From NCBI GenBank assembly GCA_964474905.1, contig CAYYUP010000001.1, positions 1 to 64,000 on the forward strand: 64,000 nucleotides of DNA, read 5' to 3'. Positions 24,211 to 33,233 of the stretch are shown in pieces; the stretch's first letter is position 1, and each line of letters opens with the position of its first letter. Below the pieces are notes generated by a model. The model worked only from the letters and a program-made list of their open reading frames with translations, did not search any database and was not told where the DNA came from. Origin of the DNA: JADJRG01 sp964474905 (GTDB lineage Bacteria > Myxococcota_A > Polyangia > Nannocystales > Nannocystaceae). The position numbers and the translations under genes are program-made.

Positions 24211-25017
24211 ATGGCGAGAAAGAGCAGACTGCGAGTGAGCCTTCGGTTGGTCGGTGCCCAGCTCCGGCTGAGTGCTCTCGAGGCCCTCGAATACCGGGTT
24301 GGATTTTGGTCCGATGGGGTTGTCGGGGTGCTTTGGGGAGCGATCGGCGTCGTCCCGCTTTTAGTTGCGATCGAGCATCGGCCGGAGGTTGCGGGCTTTG
24401 GCGCCTGGCAGCTGATGGTGCTCAGCGGCATCTTCATGATCGTCTCGGGGATCTTTAGCGCGTTTCTTCAACCTGCTCTTATCGCCAGCATGGAGCATAT
24501 CCGTCGCGGCACTCTCGACTACCTGCTTCTTCGGCCAGCTCACCCGCTCTTGCTCTGCCTGGTCGCGGATTTTAGGCCCTGGAGTTTACTCGAAGTGGTC
24601 GCCGGAGTTGGCCTCTGCACGCTGTCGCTGATCAAACTCGGCATTTCGCCCAGTGCCGCGGATCTTGGTCTCGCGTTCACAGTCTTTGCCGCGGGGTTGG
24701 TCGCGCTCTACGCCCTCGGGGTGCTCGCACTGGCCCTGAGTTTTCGGGCGCTGCGCTTGCAAAATTTGACGTACCTCTTTGAGACGCTTCTAGATTTTGC
24801 CCGCTGGCCTGCATCGGCGTTCTCGGGCCCGCTCAAGGCATTTTTCACCTTTGTCGTGCCTTTTGCGGTGATGACGACCAGGCCCGCGCAGGGGCTGCTC
24901 GGTCGCTTGGATCTGGCGAGTGCAGCGGTCTCCGTGGCGACGAGCTTGGTGCTCGTGGGGCTCGCCTGGATCGCCTGGGGACGCTCGCTGCGGCTCTACA
25001 CTTCGGCCTCTTCTTAG
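24211..25017 (+). CDS. ABC-2 type exporter permease 2
   Basis: A second six-helix permease, 268 residues, of the COG3694-like type. It has an N-terminal LRLSALEALEYRVGFWSDGV, the cytoplasmic RRGTLDYLLLRPAHPLL motif that parallels the one in permease 1, and a final helix with WIAWGRSLRLY. It begins three bases after permease 1, so the three genes make one transport unit. The gene after it is convergent and ends five bases away. Confidence 0.88.
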   Translation: MARKSRLRVSLRLVGAQLRLSALEALEYRVGFWSDGVVGVLWGAIGVVPLLVAIEHRPEVAGFGAWQLMVLSGIFMIVSGIFSAFLQPALIASMEHIRRGTLDYLLLRPAHPLLLCLVADFRPWSLLEVVAGVGLCTLSLIKLGISPSAADLGLAFTVFAAGLVALYALGVLALALSFRALRLQNLTYLFETLLDFARWPASAFSGPLKAFFTFVVPFAVMTTRPAQGLLGRLDLASAAVSVATSLVLVGLAWIAWGRSLRLYTSASS

Positions 25018-25021
25018 GGCA

Positions 25022-25888
25022 TCAGGGGCCGCAGACGAGATCGAGGAAGACGCCGCAGTCGTTCATCTCGGGCGGATACCAGTTGCCGGTGTCGTGGTTG
25101 CACCACTGGATCATGCCTTCACCGGCGAAGTGACAGGTCGAGCAGTCAATGCAGTAGTAGTCACCGAAGTTATGGCCCTTGGCGTCGTTGCTGGTGCCGC
25201 AATAGGCGGTCCAGCAGCCGCCCTCGGCGTTGAGCCCGTTGATGTCGCACTGGTTGGCGACGCCCTCGGGCACCTCGCAGCCGTTGTCCCAATCGCCGTC
25301 GCAATTCTCCCAGGGTGCCTCGCACGCGAAGCCCTGGCAGGCGCCGTCGACACAGGTGCCACCGCTGGCGTGGGCCGGCGCGCTGCAGTCGATGGTGCTG
25401 CCTTGACAGCCGCCTTCGCCGTCGCAGACATCGTTGTTGGTGCAGGCATCGCCGTCGTCGCACTCGCTCGCGTTGTCGAGCGGATAGTAGAGGCACTCGC
25501 TGCCGCTGCACTCGCCGACGAGATCGTAGCAGCTGCTGGGAGGCGAATCGCAGGGGCCTCCGCAGTTGTCAGTGGTGCTGGAGCCACCCGAACTCGTTGT
25601 CCAGGTCATGTCGCCGCTGGGGTCGCTGCTTCCGTGGCTTTCGGAGGTAGCCTCGCCGCTCTCGGAGGTGGCCTCGCCGCTCTCGGAGGTGGCCTCGCCG
25701 CTTTCGGAGGTGGCCTCGCTGTCGCTGTCGCTGTCGCCGTCGCTACCGCTGCTGCTTTGGCTATTGCCGGCGGTAGTGATCGCGGTGTCGGCCTTTGTGG
25801 CGGTGTCGTAATGCTGGCCCTCAGCGCAGCCAAAAAGCAGCGTCAGGGCCAACGAAGGGAGCAGGGCGGGGGGGATGCGGCGGCTCAC
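25022..25888 (-). CDS. Cys-rich lipoprotein with Ser/Glu repeat linker
   Basis: The protein begins MSRRIPPALLPSLALTLLFGC, a lipoprotein signal with lipobox LFGC. A linker of Ser, Asp, Gly and Thr follows with four 7-residue units close to SEATSESG around residues 55 to 82. The remaining about 170 residues hold more than 25 Cys, with motifs such as CDDGDACTNNDVCDGEGGC, a pattern common in myxobacterial secreted proteins with disulfide-rich stalk modules, and CIDCSTCHFAGEG near the end. No catalytic family is evident. The predicted location is the cell surface or periplasm. Other in-frame starts within a few codons are possible. It is convergent with the ABC exporter operon. Confidence 0.83.
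   Translation of the reverse strand: MSRRIPPALLPSLALTLLFGCAEGQHYDTATKADTAITTAGNSQSSSGSDGDSDSDSEATSESGEATSESGEATSESGEATSESHGSSDPSGDMTWTTSSGGSSTTDNCGGPCDSPPSSCYDLVGECSGSECLYYPLDNASECDDGDACTNNDVCDGEGGCQGSTIDCSAPAHASGGTCVDGACQGFACEAPWENCDGDWDNGCEVPEGVANQCDINGLNAEGGCWTAYCGTSNDAKGHNFGDYYCIDCSTCHFAGEGMIQWCNHDTGNWYPPEMNDCGVFLDLVCGP
25641..25724 (-). repeat. 21-bp tandem repeat in lipoprotein linker
   Basis: Four head-to-tail 21-base units (25641, 25662, 25683, 25704) differing at only a few positions encode the repeated seven-residue Ser/Glu/Ala/Thr linker of the Cys-rich lipoprotein. The near identity, including silent positions, points to recent slippage or unequal recombination. Confidence 0.88.
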
Positions 25889-25982
25889 GGAGTGGAAGTC
25901 TATCGCAACCTGGATCGATCGCCAGACTCGCGAATCTGTGCATCTAGGGCGGTCGCATCCTGCCCTCTGCGTGACCTGGAAT

Positions 25983-27164
25983 TCAGTCCCGGCGGTACAT
26001 CGTGATCACGCAGGCGCCACCGAGCCCGAGATTGTGTTGGAGCGCGACCCGTGCACCCTCGACCTGGCGTTTGTCGGCCTGTCCGCGCAGCTGCCACACC
26101 AGTTCGGCACACTGGGCGATTCCAGTCGCGCCGAGCGGGTGCCCCTTGGAGAGCAAACCGCCGGAGGGGTTCGTGACAAATTTTCCCCCGTAGGTGTTGT
26201 CGTCGTCCCAGATAAATTTTTCGGCCTGGCCCTCTGGACAGAGACCTAACGCTTCGTAGGTGAGCAGCTCGTTGCTGGTAAAACAGTCGTGCAGCTCGAT
26301 GACGTCGATGTCCTCCGGGCCGAGGCCAGCCTGCTCGTAGACCTGCTGTGCGCCCTTCTTGGTCATGTCGTAGCCGACCATTTTGATCATCGAACGCTCC
26401 TCAAAACTCGAGGCGTAGTCGGTGGTCATCGCCTGGGCGGCGATGTAGATCGGGTTGTCGATACCGTGCTTTTGCACGTACTCGTCGGAGGCCAAGATCG
26501 CCGCCGCCGCGCCGCAGGTCGGCGGGCAGCATTGATAGCGGGTCAGCGGATCAAAGATCTCGGGAGAGGCCAGGATCTGCTCGACCGTGAGCTGCTCGCG
26601 GAAGAGGGCGAGAGGGTTGCGGGCAGCATGCTTGCGCGCTTTTTCGGAGATCTTGGCAAACGTCTCGCGGCGGGTGCCGTATTTCCAGCGGTACTCGCGA
26701 CCGGCCCCGCCGAACATCTGCGCCGCAGGGGGCGCGGCCGAGAAGCCCTGGACAGTGTTCATGAGCTCGGCATGGCGTTCGATCGGGGTTGTGCGGTCGG
26801 TAAATTTTGAGCCGAGCGCGCCTTTTTCCATCTGCTCAAAGCCGAGAACGAGCACACATTCGGCGATGCCGCCCTCGATCGCCTGCCGCCCGAGCATCAG
26901 CGCGGTCGAGCCGGTGGAGCAGTTGTTGTTGACGTTGAAGATCGGGATGCCGGTGAGCCCGATATCGTAGATCGCCCGCTGGCCGCTGGTGCTGTCGCCG
27001 TAGACAAAGCCGGCGTAGGCCTGCTCGATGTCGTCGTAGTTGACGCCCGCATCCGCGAGGGCGGCACGGCCGGCTGCCGCCGCCATCACGTTGTATTCGT
27101 CGCTCTTGCCGGGCTTGGCGAACTTGACCATGCCGACGCCGATTACATTGACCCTCTTGCCCAT
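25983..27164 (-). CDS. SCP-x type thiolase (lipid-transfer protein thiolase)
   Basis: Thiolase-fold enzyme resembling the thiolase part of sterol carrier protein x, which cleaves branched or long 3-ketoacyl-CoA. The nucleophilic Cys is in NVNNNCSTGSTALM (near residue 82), the acidic/His site is ELHDCFT, and the C-terminal SKGHPLGATG holds the conserved His. It ends in LGLGGACVITMY. At 393 residues it has the normal length and no fused SCP2 domain. SCP2 domains are instead in the multienzyme gene 87 bases upstream on the same strand, so the pair together provides hydration, dehydrogenation, thiolysis and lipid carrier functions for beta-oxidation of fatty or sterol side-chain acyl-CoA. The substrate is inferred. 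Confidence 0.92.
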   Translation of the reverse strand: MGKRVNVIGVGMVKFAKPGKSDEYNVMAAAAGRAALADAGVNYDDIEQAYAGFVYGDSTSGQRAIYDIGLTGIPIFNVNNNCSTGSTALMLGRQAIEGGIAECVLVLGFEQMEKGALGSKFTDRTTPIERHAELMNTVQGFSAAPPAAQMFGGAGREYRWKYGTRRETFAKISEKARKHAARNPLALFREQLTVEQILASPEIFDPLTRYQCCPPTCGAAAAILASDEYVQKHGIDNPIYIAAQAMTTDYASSFEERSMIKMVGYDMTKKGAQQVYEQAGLGPEDIDVIELHDCFTSNELLTYEALGLCPEGQAEKFIWDDDNTYGGKFVTNPSGGLLSKGHPLGATGIAQCAELVWQLRGQADKRQVEGARVALQHNLGLGGACVITMYRRD

Positions 27165-27251
27165 CGTGCTCTCTCCTTAATTCTTTTGATCTTCGGGGAC
27201 GAACGTAGTGCGCGTCGCAGCTCGGCGCCAACGGCCGGGCGACGCTGGTTG

Positions 27252-30200
27252 TCAGATGATCCCGCTGAGGAAGCCCAGACGCTGGGCGACCCCAAGCTCA
27301 CCGTCGACGCGCAGGCGACCGTGCTGGTAGAGATCGCGCGCATCGGTCTCGCCGCGGGCGAGCGCTGCGAGGTCCTCTTCGGTGAGCGTGAGCGTTGTCG
27401 TCGCCTCGGCTGCGGCGCCCTCCGAGACCTGCCTGCGATCGCCCTGGAGTGTGATTGTCCAGCGGCTTGCCGGCGACTCGATCACAAAGTCGATGATCGC
27501 GTCGAGTGCTTCACCGAGCTTTGGCGTTGCTGCGAGCTGCTCCTCGAGGGCGGCGAAGATCTCGTGCGCGTTCGGGCCCGCGGGTGTGCTCGGGGCCATA
27601 GCCTGGGCTGCGGCTGTCGACTTGTCGCCGCCGGCGAGCCTCGCCTTGGCCGCGGCTTCGACCGCTGCGGGATCGATCTTTTGCAGGAAGGTGAGCTTTT
27701 GCGAGGCCATCACGTTGCCGGCGATCCGGAGCTTGCCACCGAAGTAGAGCTGCTGCGGATCGGCCTTGCCAGCGCACATGTCCATGAAGTCGCTGTCGCT
27801 CATCTCGAGGGTGCAGGCGGCCTCTCCCTGCTCGCCCGGACGGACCTCGCCGGCCTTCAGATCGAGGGTCCAGACGCTCGCCGGATCGGCGAGCCTAAAC
27901 CGGTAGACGATGCCGATCTTCTTGGCATCCGCATTGGTTGCGACGTAGTCCCCCATGGCCACGAAGATATCCGCAGAGGTCGGCCCAGACGGCTCAGGAT
28001 GGGCTTGTGGGGCCGCCTGCGTCGATGATCCGATGCGAGCGTTGGTGTGCGCCTGGACCCGCTCGGGGTCGATCTTTTGCAAAAAGAAGAGCTTTTGCGA
28101 GGCCAGCACATTGCCGCTGATCTTGAGTTTTCCGCCGAAGTAGAGGTCGTTGGGGTTGACCTCCCCGGCGCACATCGACATGAAGTCGGCGTCGCTAATT
28201 TCAAGGGTGCAGTCGGGCTTCGCGGCTAGGCCGGGGCCGACTTCGCCGGACTTCAGATCGAGGGTAAAAATGCTTTCGGGATCGCGAATTTTGAAGAGGT
28301 AGACGATGCCGATCTTGCGGGACTGCTCGCTGGTCGCGACGTAGTCCGCGATCGCCGCGAAGACGTCAGCGGAGGTCGGAACATCGCTCGCAGCAGCCGC
28401 AGTTGGTGTGCCCGCGGCGATCGCTGTTGACTGTTTCGCTGCGGGCTTTGCCTCGGGCACTTCGCCGTAGAGTTCGATGGCGGCGTGCGAGATGACGACC
28501 GTATCGCGCTCTTTGACCTTGGCCCTGAAGATCACCCGAGTCGGTGATTCGACCCACATCTCGGTGACCAGGGTTTCGCCCGGGAACACGCTAGCGGCGA
28601 AGCGAACCTTGATGCTCTTGAACTTGCGGGGGTCGTCGTTGAGCTCGCCGAGGATCGCCCGACCGGCGTAGCCAAAGGTGCACAGGCCGTGCAGGATCGG
28701 CCGCTCAAAGCCGAATGCCGCGGCGAACTCGGGGTCGACATGCAGCGGGTTCCAGTCGCCGCTGAGGCGGTAGAGCAACGCTTGGTTGGCGCTGATCAAC
28801 TCTTCGACGACCGCATCGGGCTCGCGATCCGGGGGCACGTTTTGCTCGGTGCTCGGGCCGCGCTCGCCACCAAATCCGCCAGCTCCGCGGATCAGCGCGG
28901 TCAGCTCGTTGTAGATCAGCTCTTCGCCGCTCTCGTCGGTGCTCGAGATCGCGAAGACGATGGTCGCGTGCTTGCCCTTGTCGAAGATGTCCTTGACCCG
29001 GACGCGGTGCTGGAGCGTCGCCTTGGGTGGTAGCGGCCGGCGAATCTCGGTGTATTGCTCGCCGTGCAGGAGACGGTCGAGGCCAAAGTTGAGGCCGGGC
29101 GCCATGGTCCCCTTTTTGGCCTGATCGAGGATCGCGTTGACCCCGGGGATCACCGCGTAGGTCGGCAGCGGCACAAAACCCTCACGGTGGAGTTCGAAGA
29201 CGTAGCGGAGTTCGTCGTCATCGAGGGGATCCGCGGCCGCGCCGACACCGAGGGCGTAAAGCGAGAGGTCGTGCGGATCGTAGGAGGAGGTGACCGGCTC
29301 GGCCTCGTGACCGAGCGCGAGGTCGACATCGATGAAACGGTTGCCGCCCTTGCTCGGTCCCGCTTGCACGTTCTTGATCACCGGAGCGAGTGCCTGTGTG
29401 ACCTCCTTTGGGTAGCTGACCCGGCCAAAGTCGACGATTTCGCCCCAGCGACGCTGTAGGTCATCGGGGCTTACGTCGCGGCCTAAGCGAATCGTGACGC
29501 CCTCGGTTCGCTGCCAACGCAGCTTGGAGAAAAACCCGCCGCCGACCTCAAAGAGCCCACCTGTCTCTTCGCACTCTTCGTGGGCGAGCCAGGCGACGAG
29601 GGGGCTGACGTATTCGGGGCGCAGCGCGTCGACGAGCTCTTTGGGCATGACGGTCTCGGTCATGCGCGAGCCGGCGATCGGCGCGATCGTATTGACCTGG
29701 ATGCCGCGCTTTAGGCCCTCGATCGCCAGCGTATTGGTGAATCCGTGCACACCGAGCTTGGCCATCGAGTAATTGGCCTGGCCAAAATTGCCGTAGATAC
29801 CGGCTGCGGAGGCGGTGTTGATGATCCGGCCGTAGCCCTGCTCGCGCATGATCGGCCAGGCTGCGTGCGTCACCCTAAAGGCGCCGAGAACGTGCACCTG
29901 GTAGACCAAGTCCCAGTCGGCGTCGCTCATCTTCGCGAAAGAGACGTCGCGGAGGATGCCGGCGTTGTTGACGACGATGTCGACGCGGCCAAAGGCGTCG
30001 ACGGCAGTTTTGATGATCTTGGCGCCGTCGATCACCGAGTCGTAGTTGGCGATCGCCGTGCCGCCAGCGTCGCGGATCGCCTGGACCACCACGTCCGCCG
30101 CCGCGGATCCCTTGCCACCGCCGTGGGCGTCACCGCCGAGATCGTTGACGACCACGCTGGCGCCGCGGCTGGCGAAGAGGAGGGCGTGGGAGCGGCCAAG

Positions 30201-30272
30201 ACCGTTGCCCGCGCCGGTTATGATCGCGACTTTGCCGTCAAACCGGAGCTCGCTTGCCATGCTGATCGGCAT
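27252..30272 (-). CDS. beta-oxidation multienzyme: SDR dehydrogenase, MaoC hydratase, three SCP2 domains
   Basis: A 1006-residue protein resembling eukaryotic peroxisomal multifunctional enzyme 2 (HSD17B4). Residues about 8 to 290 are a short-chain dehydrogenase with TGAGNGLG cofactor motif and active site YSMAK. About 300 to 610 is a double hot-dog enoyl-CoA hydratase 2 with DWNPLHVDPEFAAAFGF and HGLCTFG. Then come three SCP2 sterol-carrier domains: about 640 to 745 and 770 to 875, very alike (both with YFGGKL and ASQKL-FLQKIDP), and a divergent third to the end. Animal MFE2 has only one SCP2 domain. The ATG at 30272 or the one at 30260 (MASELRF) could be the start. The thiolase follows 87 bases downstream. 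Confidence 0.93.
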   Translation of the reverse strand: MPISMASELRFDGKVAIITGAGNGLGRSHALLFASRGASVVVNDLGGDAHGGGKGSAAADVVVQAIRDAGGTAIANYDSVIDGAKIIKTAVDAFGRVDIVVNNAGILRDVSFAKMSDADWDLVYQVHVLGAFRVTHAAWPIMREQGYGRIINTASAAGIYGNFGQANYSMAKLGVHGFTNTLAIEGLKRGIQVNTIAPIAGSRMTETVMPKELVDALRPEYVSPLVAWLAHEECEETGGLFEVGGGFFSKLRWQRTEGVTIRLGRDVSPDDLQRRWGEIVDFGRVSYPKEVTQALAPVIKNVQAGPSKGGNRFIDVDLALGHEAEPVTSSYDPHDLSLYALGVGAAADPLDDDELRYVFELHREGFVPLPTYAVIPGVNAILDQAKKGTMAPGLNFGLDRLLHGEQYTEIRRPLPPKATLQHRVRVKDIFDKGKHATIVFAISSTDESGEELIYNELTALIRGAGGFGGERGPSTEQNVPPDREPDAVVEELISANQALLYRLSGDWNPLHVDPEFAAAFGFERPILHGLCTFGYAGRAILGELNDDPRKFKSIKVRFAASVFPGETLVTEMWVESPTRVIFRAKVKERDTVVISHAAIELYGEVPEAKPAAKQSTAIAAGTPTAAAASDVPTSADVFAAIADYVATSEQSRKIGIVYLFKIRDPESIFTLDLKSGEVGPGLAAKPDCTLEISDADFMSMCAGEVNPNDLYFGGKLKISGNVLASQKLFFLQKIDPERVQAHTNARIGSSTQAAPQAHPEPSGPTSADIFVAMGDYVATNADAKKIGIVYRFRLADPASVWTLDLKAGEVRPGEQGEAACTLEMSDSDFMDMCAGKADPQQLYFGGKLRIAGNVMASQKLTFLQKIDPAAVEAAAKARLAGGDKSTAAAQAMAPSTPAGPNAHEIFAALEEQLAATPKLGEALDAIIDFVIESPASRWTITLQGDRRQVSEGAAAEATTTLTLTEEDLAALARGETDARDLYQHGRLRVDGELGVAQRLGFLSGII

Positions 30273-30356
30273 AGCCGTAGGCGCGCGCGAGCGTCAACTC
30301 TGATCCCAGCGAAGAGGGGGCGCTTACGGGATGGCGCCAATCCTCGGAGCGAGGCT

Positions 30357-31673
30357 CTATTCGCGCTCGTGCCAGCGGGAGGCGACAAGTGAGCGGATGA
30401 TCGCGCGGCCGCGGTGTCCCCAGATCGGATGCTCTGCGCGGGCGAGTTCGTCGGCAAGATGGGTCGCGGCGGCAGCGGTCGTGATGCCTCTGTCGTCGGC
30501 GAAGGCGAGGGTTCGCTTGGTCACGTTGAAGACGGCGTTGTCCCATTCGCGGCCGAAGTGGCGCTCGATCGCCGGATCGTTGTCGACGGAGCCGTACTGC
30601 TCGTTGGCACAGGAGACGATGCCCATGCGATTGGCGAGGAAATCGGGCACGTAGACGATGCCGCGGGCGCGCAGGGCTCTGCCGTCGCGGGCGGCGTCGA
30701 GCAGCTGGTTGTTGGCGGCGCCGCAGATCAGGGCGGCGCCGATCGTCGGGATGGTTTGCGGGTTGAGAACGCCGCCGAGGGCGTTGGGCGCGAGGATGTC
30801 ACAGGGCTCGCGGAGGATGCTGTTGTCACCGGGGGCGCTCTGGCGGAGCTCGACCGAGGTCTCGCATCGCTGGTAGCGCTCGCGCAGCGCGGCGAGCCGC
30901 TCGGTGTTGATGTCGCTGCCGATGATCGCTCGCACGTCGCGGGCGATGAGTTCTTCGATCATCGCCGAGCCAACGTTACCTGTCCCTTGGAGCACAATCT
31001 TTTTGCCGGCGAGCGTGCCCAGACCGAGGTGATCGAGGGCGCCCTCCATCGCGCAGACGACCCCCTTCGCGGTCGCTGGGGAGGGATTTCCGGAGCCGCC
31101 GACCGTCGGCGGGATGCAGGTGACAAAGCGCGTCCCGGTGAAAACTTCGGCCATGTCCGAAGGGCCGGTTCCGGCGTCCTCGGCGGTCAAGTAGACACCG
31201 CGCAGCGAGGTGCAGAAGGCCGCGTATTCGCGGTAGACGACGCTGCGGTAGGCGGGATCACGGTGGGGGGCGTCGGTGTCGCGGGCGATGAGACCCTTGC
31301 CACCTCCCCACCAGATGCCGGCGAGCGCGTTTTTACGGGTCATGCCCTGGGCGAGGCGGAGGCCGTCGCTGAGGAAGGCTGCGAGGGTGGGGTAGGGCCA
31401 AAAGCGGAGGCCGCCCTGGGCCTGGCCGCGGTGGGTATCGTGGACAAAAGCTCCGAAGAGGGTGCCACTCTTGCGACCGACGCCGAGGAACACGGCTTCG
31501 TGTCCGTTGAAATCTGGGCTCGCGCGCAGGAAGTTGGCGAGACCTGCAAGCGCCGGATCGGAGACCTCGATCGCTGTGCTGGAGGGGTCGCTGATCGCGT
31601 AGGCGCGGCTGCGTCCGAGTCTCTGCAGGTGATCGGCGAAGGCACGCGGATGGAGCTCGACCGGGTCGACCAT
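30357..31673 (-). CDS. Glu/Leu/Phe/Val dehydrogenase family amino acid dehydrogenase
   Basis: NAD(P)-dependent oxidative deaminase. The catalytic region GGLRFWPYPT, then MTRKNALAGIWWGGGKGLI, contains the conserved Lys residues. AEDAGTGPSDM follows, and the Rossmann cofactor site is LQGTGNVGSAMIEELI. The motif pattern is nearer to leucine/phenylalanine dehydrogenases than to glutamate dehydrogenase, with CGAANNQL and PDFLANRMGI near the end. At 438 residues it is slightly longer than LeuDH (about 365). The start is the ATG at 31673. The multienzyme gene begins 84 bases further on in the same direction, so co-transcription is possible. It could feed branched-chain keto acids to branched fatty-acid metabolism, but that is inference. 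Confidence 0.9.
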   Translation of the reverse strand: MVDPVELHPRAFADHLQRLGRSRAYAISDPSSTAIEVSDPALAGLANFLRASPDFNGHEAVFLGVGRKSGTLFGAFVHDTHRGQAQGGLRFWPYPTLAAFLSDGLRLAQGMTRKNALAGIWWGGGKGLIARDTDAPHRDPAYRSVVYREYAAFCTSLRGVYLTAEDAGTGPSDMAEVFTGTRFVTCIPPTVGGSGNPSPATAKGVVCAMEGALDHLGLGTLAGKKIVLQGTGNVGSAMIEELIARDVRAIIGSDINTERLAALRERYQRCETSVELRQSAPGDNSILREPCDILAPNALGGVLNPQTIPTIGAALICGAANNQLLDAARDGRALRARGIVYVPDFLANRMGIVSCANEQYGSVDNDPAIERHFGREWDNAVFNVTKRTLAFADDRGITTAAAATHLADELARAEHPIWGHRGRAIIRSLVASRWHERE

Positions 31674-31760
31674 AACGGCGCCAATCTACCAGCTCTGGAG
31701 GTGCCGCCCCGCCTTCGCCATGGGGGATCCGAACGGGGGGCTAGCTCACGGATCGGCCGC

Positions 31761-32972
31761 TCAATTGTCGGTGCTGGGGGGCATTGTGGGGGCCTTGGCG
31801 GCGCTGCCGGGTTCGGGGATCGCGAGCAGGCTGAGGCCGCTGACCGAGGTCGTGCGCTGGAGGCTGCCGTCTTTCTCGGCGAGGCGCATCATCGGGTTTC
31901 GCGAGCGGTTCTTGCTGTCGCCAAGGCGCGCCTGGAAGTCGGGAAGCGACTGCACTTGATAGCCCCAGAGGGCGTCCGCGTGCACCCAGTCCTTGGAGTA
32001 GATCGTGCGCAGAACGATGCTGCGCGCGTCGCCACCGAGCGCCTTGATGTTGGCGACGTACGAGGGCACGTAGCGGAAGTACTCCTCGGCATTACTGAGG
32101 TAGAGAACTCGGATCGGGATCGCCAGATCGGCCGCGACCTTGCCGACGGTATGCAGAGTGTTGTCGCCGGTGAGATCGCCGCCCATCGTCCGCACTCGCC
32201 CCGCCATCCACAGCTTGCGGACGTGGTTGTACATCTCGGGGTTGGACAACCAGGAACTCGGAGCACCGTTGCGAGTCCGCCGGAGGACTTTTACGAGGTT
32301 GCGGTAGACGGTCTCGCGGCTCGCCTTGTAGGAGCGGACGATGCGCTTGCGTTTGCCTGGATCGGCGTCGGCCAGGGCGCCCTCGAGGATCGCCACTGCG
32401 GCGCTCGATTGGCCCGACTCAAAGAGGTTGACCAGGGTCTCGGCATCCTCGCTGACCGCGAGCAGGAGGCCGTAGATCTGGTGCAGATCGACGACTCGTT
32501 GATCGATGTCCATCAAGAAAACGAGGTTGGCGCGGGAGGCCGCGATCAGCGTGTAATTTTGATCGGAGGCGACCCCGACATAGGCGCCGCCGCGATCTGC
32601 GAGATAGGGGAACCACACATCGTGGCGGATCTCGTTGCTCTTGACGTAGTGGATCTCGGTGGGCGCGAGCGGATCGTCATCCCCGGCGAGGAAACGCGCG
32701 CGCTCGTCTTTAGTGAGCGGTCGCAGATCACCGGCGTCGATCGCTGAGAGTTCGGGCTCGGGAATAGGCTCGGGAATGGGCTCGGCTGTGGGCTCGACGG
32801 GCGCAGGCGCGGCGGCGACCGGCGGTATTTCGTCCTTGGGCCCGGCCTGATTTGCGGTCAACGAAGCGGACGCCGACGTTGTCGGATCCTGGGTCGTATG
32901 GCCGCCACAGGCGCCTGCGAGGCCGAGGGCGAGGGCGAGGGGGCCAGCGAGCGCGGTCGAGCGGCGAAACAT
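31761..32972 (-). CDS. lipoprotein of a family of unknown function (LIC_10091-like)
   Basis: From the ATG at 32972 the protein begins MFRRSTALAGPLALALGLAGAC, a lipoprotein signal with lipobox AGAC; the open frame extends further upstream without a signal, so I prefer this start. A Pro/Glu/Ala linker (repeats of PIPEP) follows. The globular part has HYVKSNEIRHDVWFPYL, GGAYVGVASDQNYTLIA, FLMDIDQRVVDLHQIY and later RVLYLSNAEEYF. From memory this resembles proteins annotated as the LIC_10091 family, found in Leptospira and myxobacteria and possibly of methyltransferase-like fold; the function is unknown and the match was not verified. It is divergent from the Gld-type ABC operon. Confidence 0.82.
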   Translation of the reverse strand: MFRRSTALAGPLALALGLAGACGGHTTQDPTTSASASLTANQAGPKDEIPPVAAAPAPVEPTAEPIPEPIPEPELSAIDAGDLRPLTKDERARFLAGDDDPLAPTEIHYVKSNEIRHDVWFPYLADRGGAYVGVASDQNYTLIAASRANLVFLMDIDQRVVDLHQIYGLLLAVSEDAETLVNLFESGQSSAAVAILEGALADADPGKRKRIVRSYKASRETVYRNLVKVLRRTRNGAPSSWLSNPEMYNHVRKLWMAGRVRTMGGDLTGDNTLHTVGKVAADLAIPIRVLYLSNAEEYFRYVPSYVANIKALGGDARSIVLRTIYSKDWVHADALWGYQVQSLPDFQARLGDSKNRSRNPMMRLAEKDGSLQRTTSVSGLSLLAIPEPGSAAKAPTMPPSTDN

Positions 32973-33066
32973 GGCCCCGCAGGATGCCACGATCGCGACG
33001 TGGGCACCGAATTTTCCAAGACCGCGGCGAGTCTGCCGGTCGCGACCGCGAATTCCAGCTCTCTTC

Positions 33067-33095
33067 TTGTCAAGCTCGCGGAGAGGGAATACATA
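33067..33095 (+). promoter_or_regulatory. candidate promoter of the Gld-type ABC operon
   Basis: TTGTCA (33067..33072) is followed after 17 bases by TACATA (33090..33095), in a relatively AT-rich 260-base region between two divergent genes. Transcription from it would give a leader of about 130 bases before the ATG at 33234. The rest of 32973..33233 shows no gene. Confidence 0.35.
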
Positions 33096-33233
33096 CATCG
33101 CCGGCTTGGTTACGCTGCGCCGGTACTTCTAAATGGGCCCATCGCGGTCCAGGTCAACCTTCAATAAAGACAACCTGCCTGCGCTGGCGTTATCCAAAGT
33201 ACAAGCGTTGGCGATACGAACCCGAGCCTAGCC

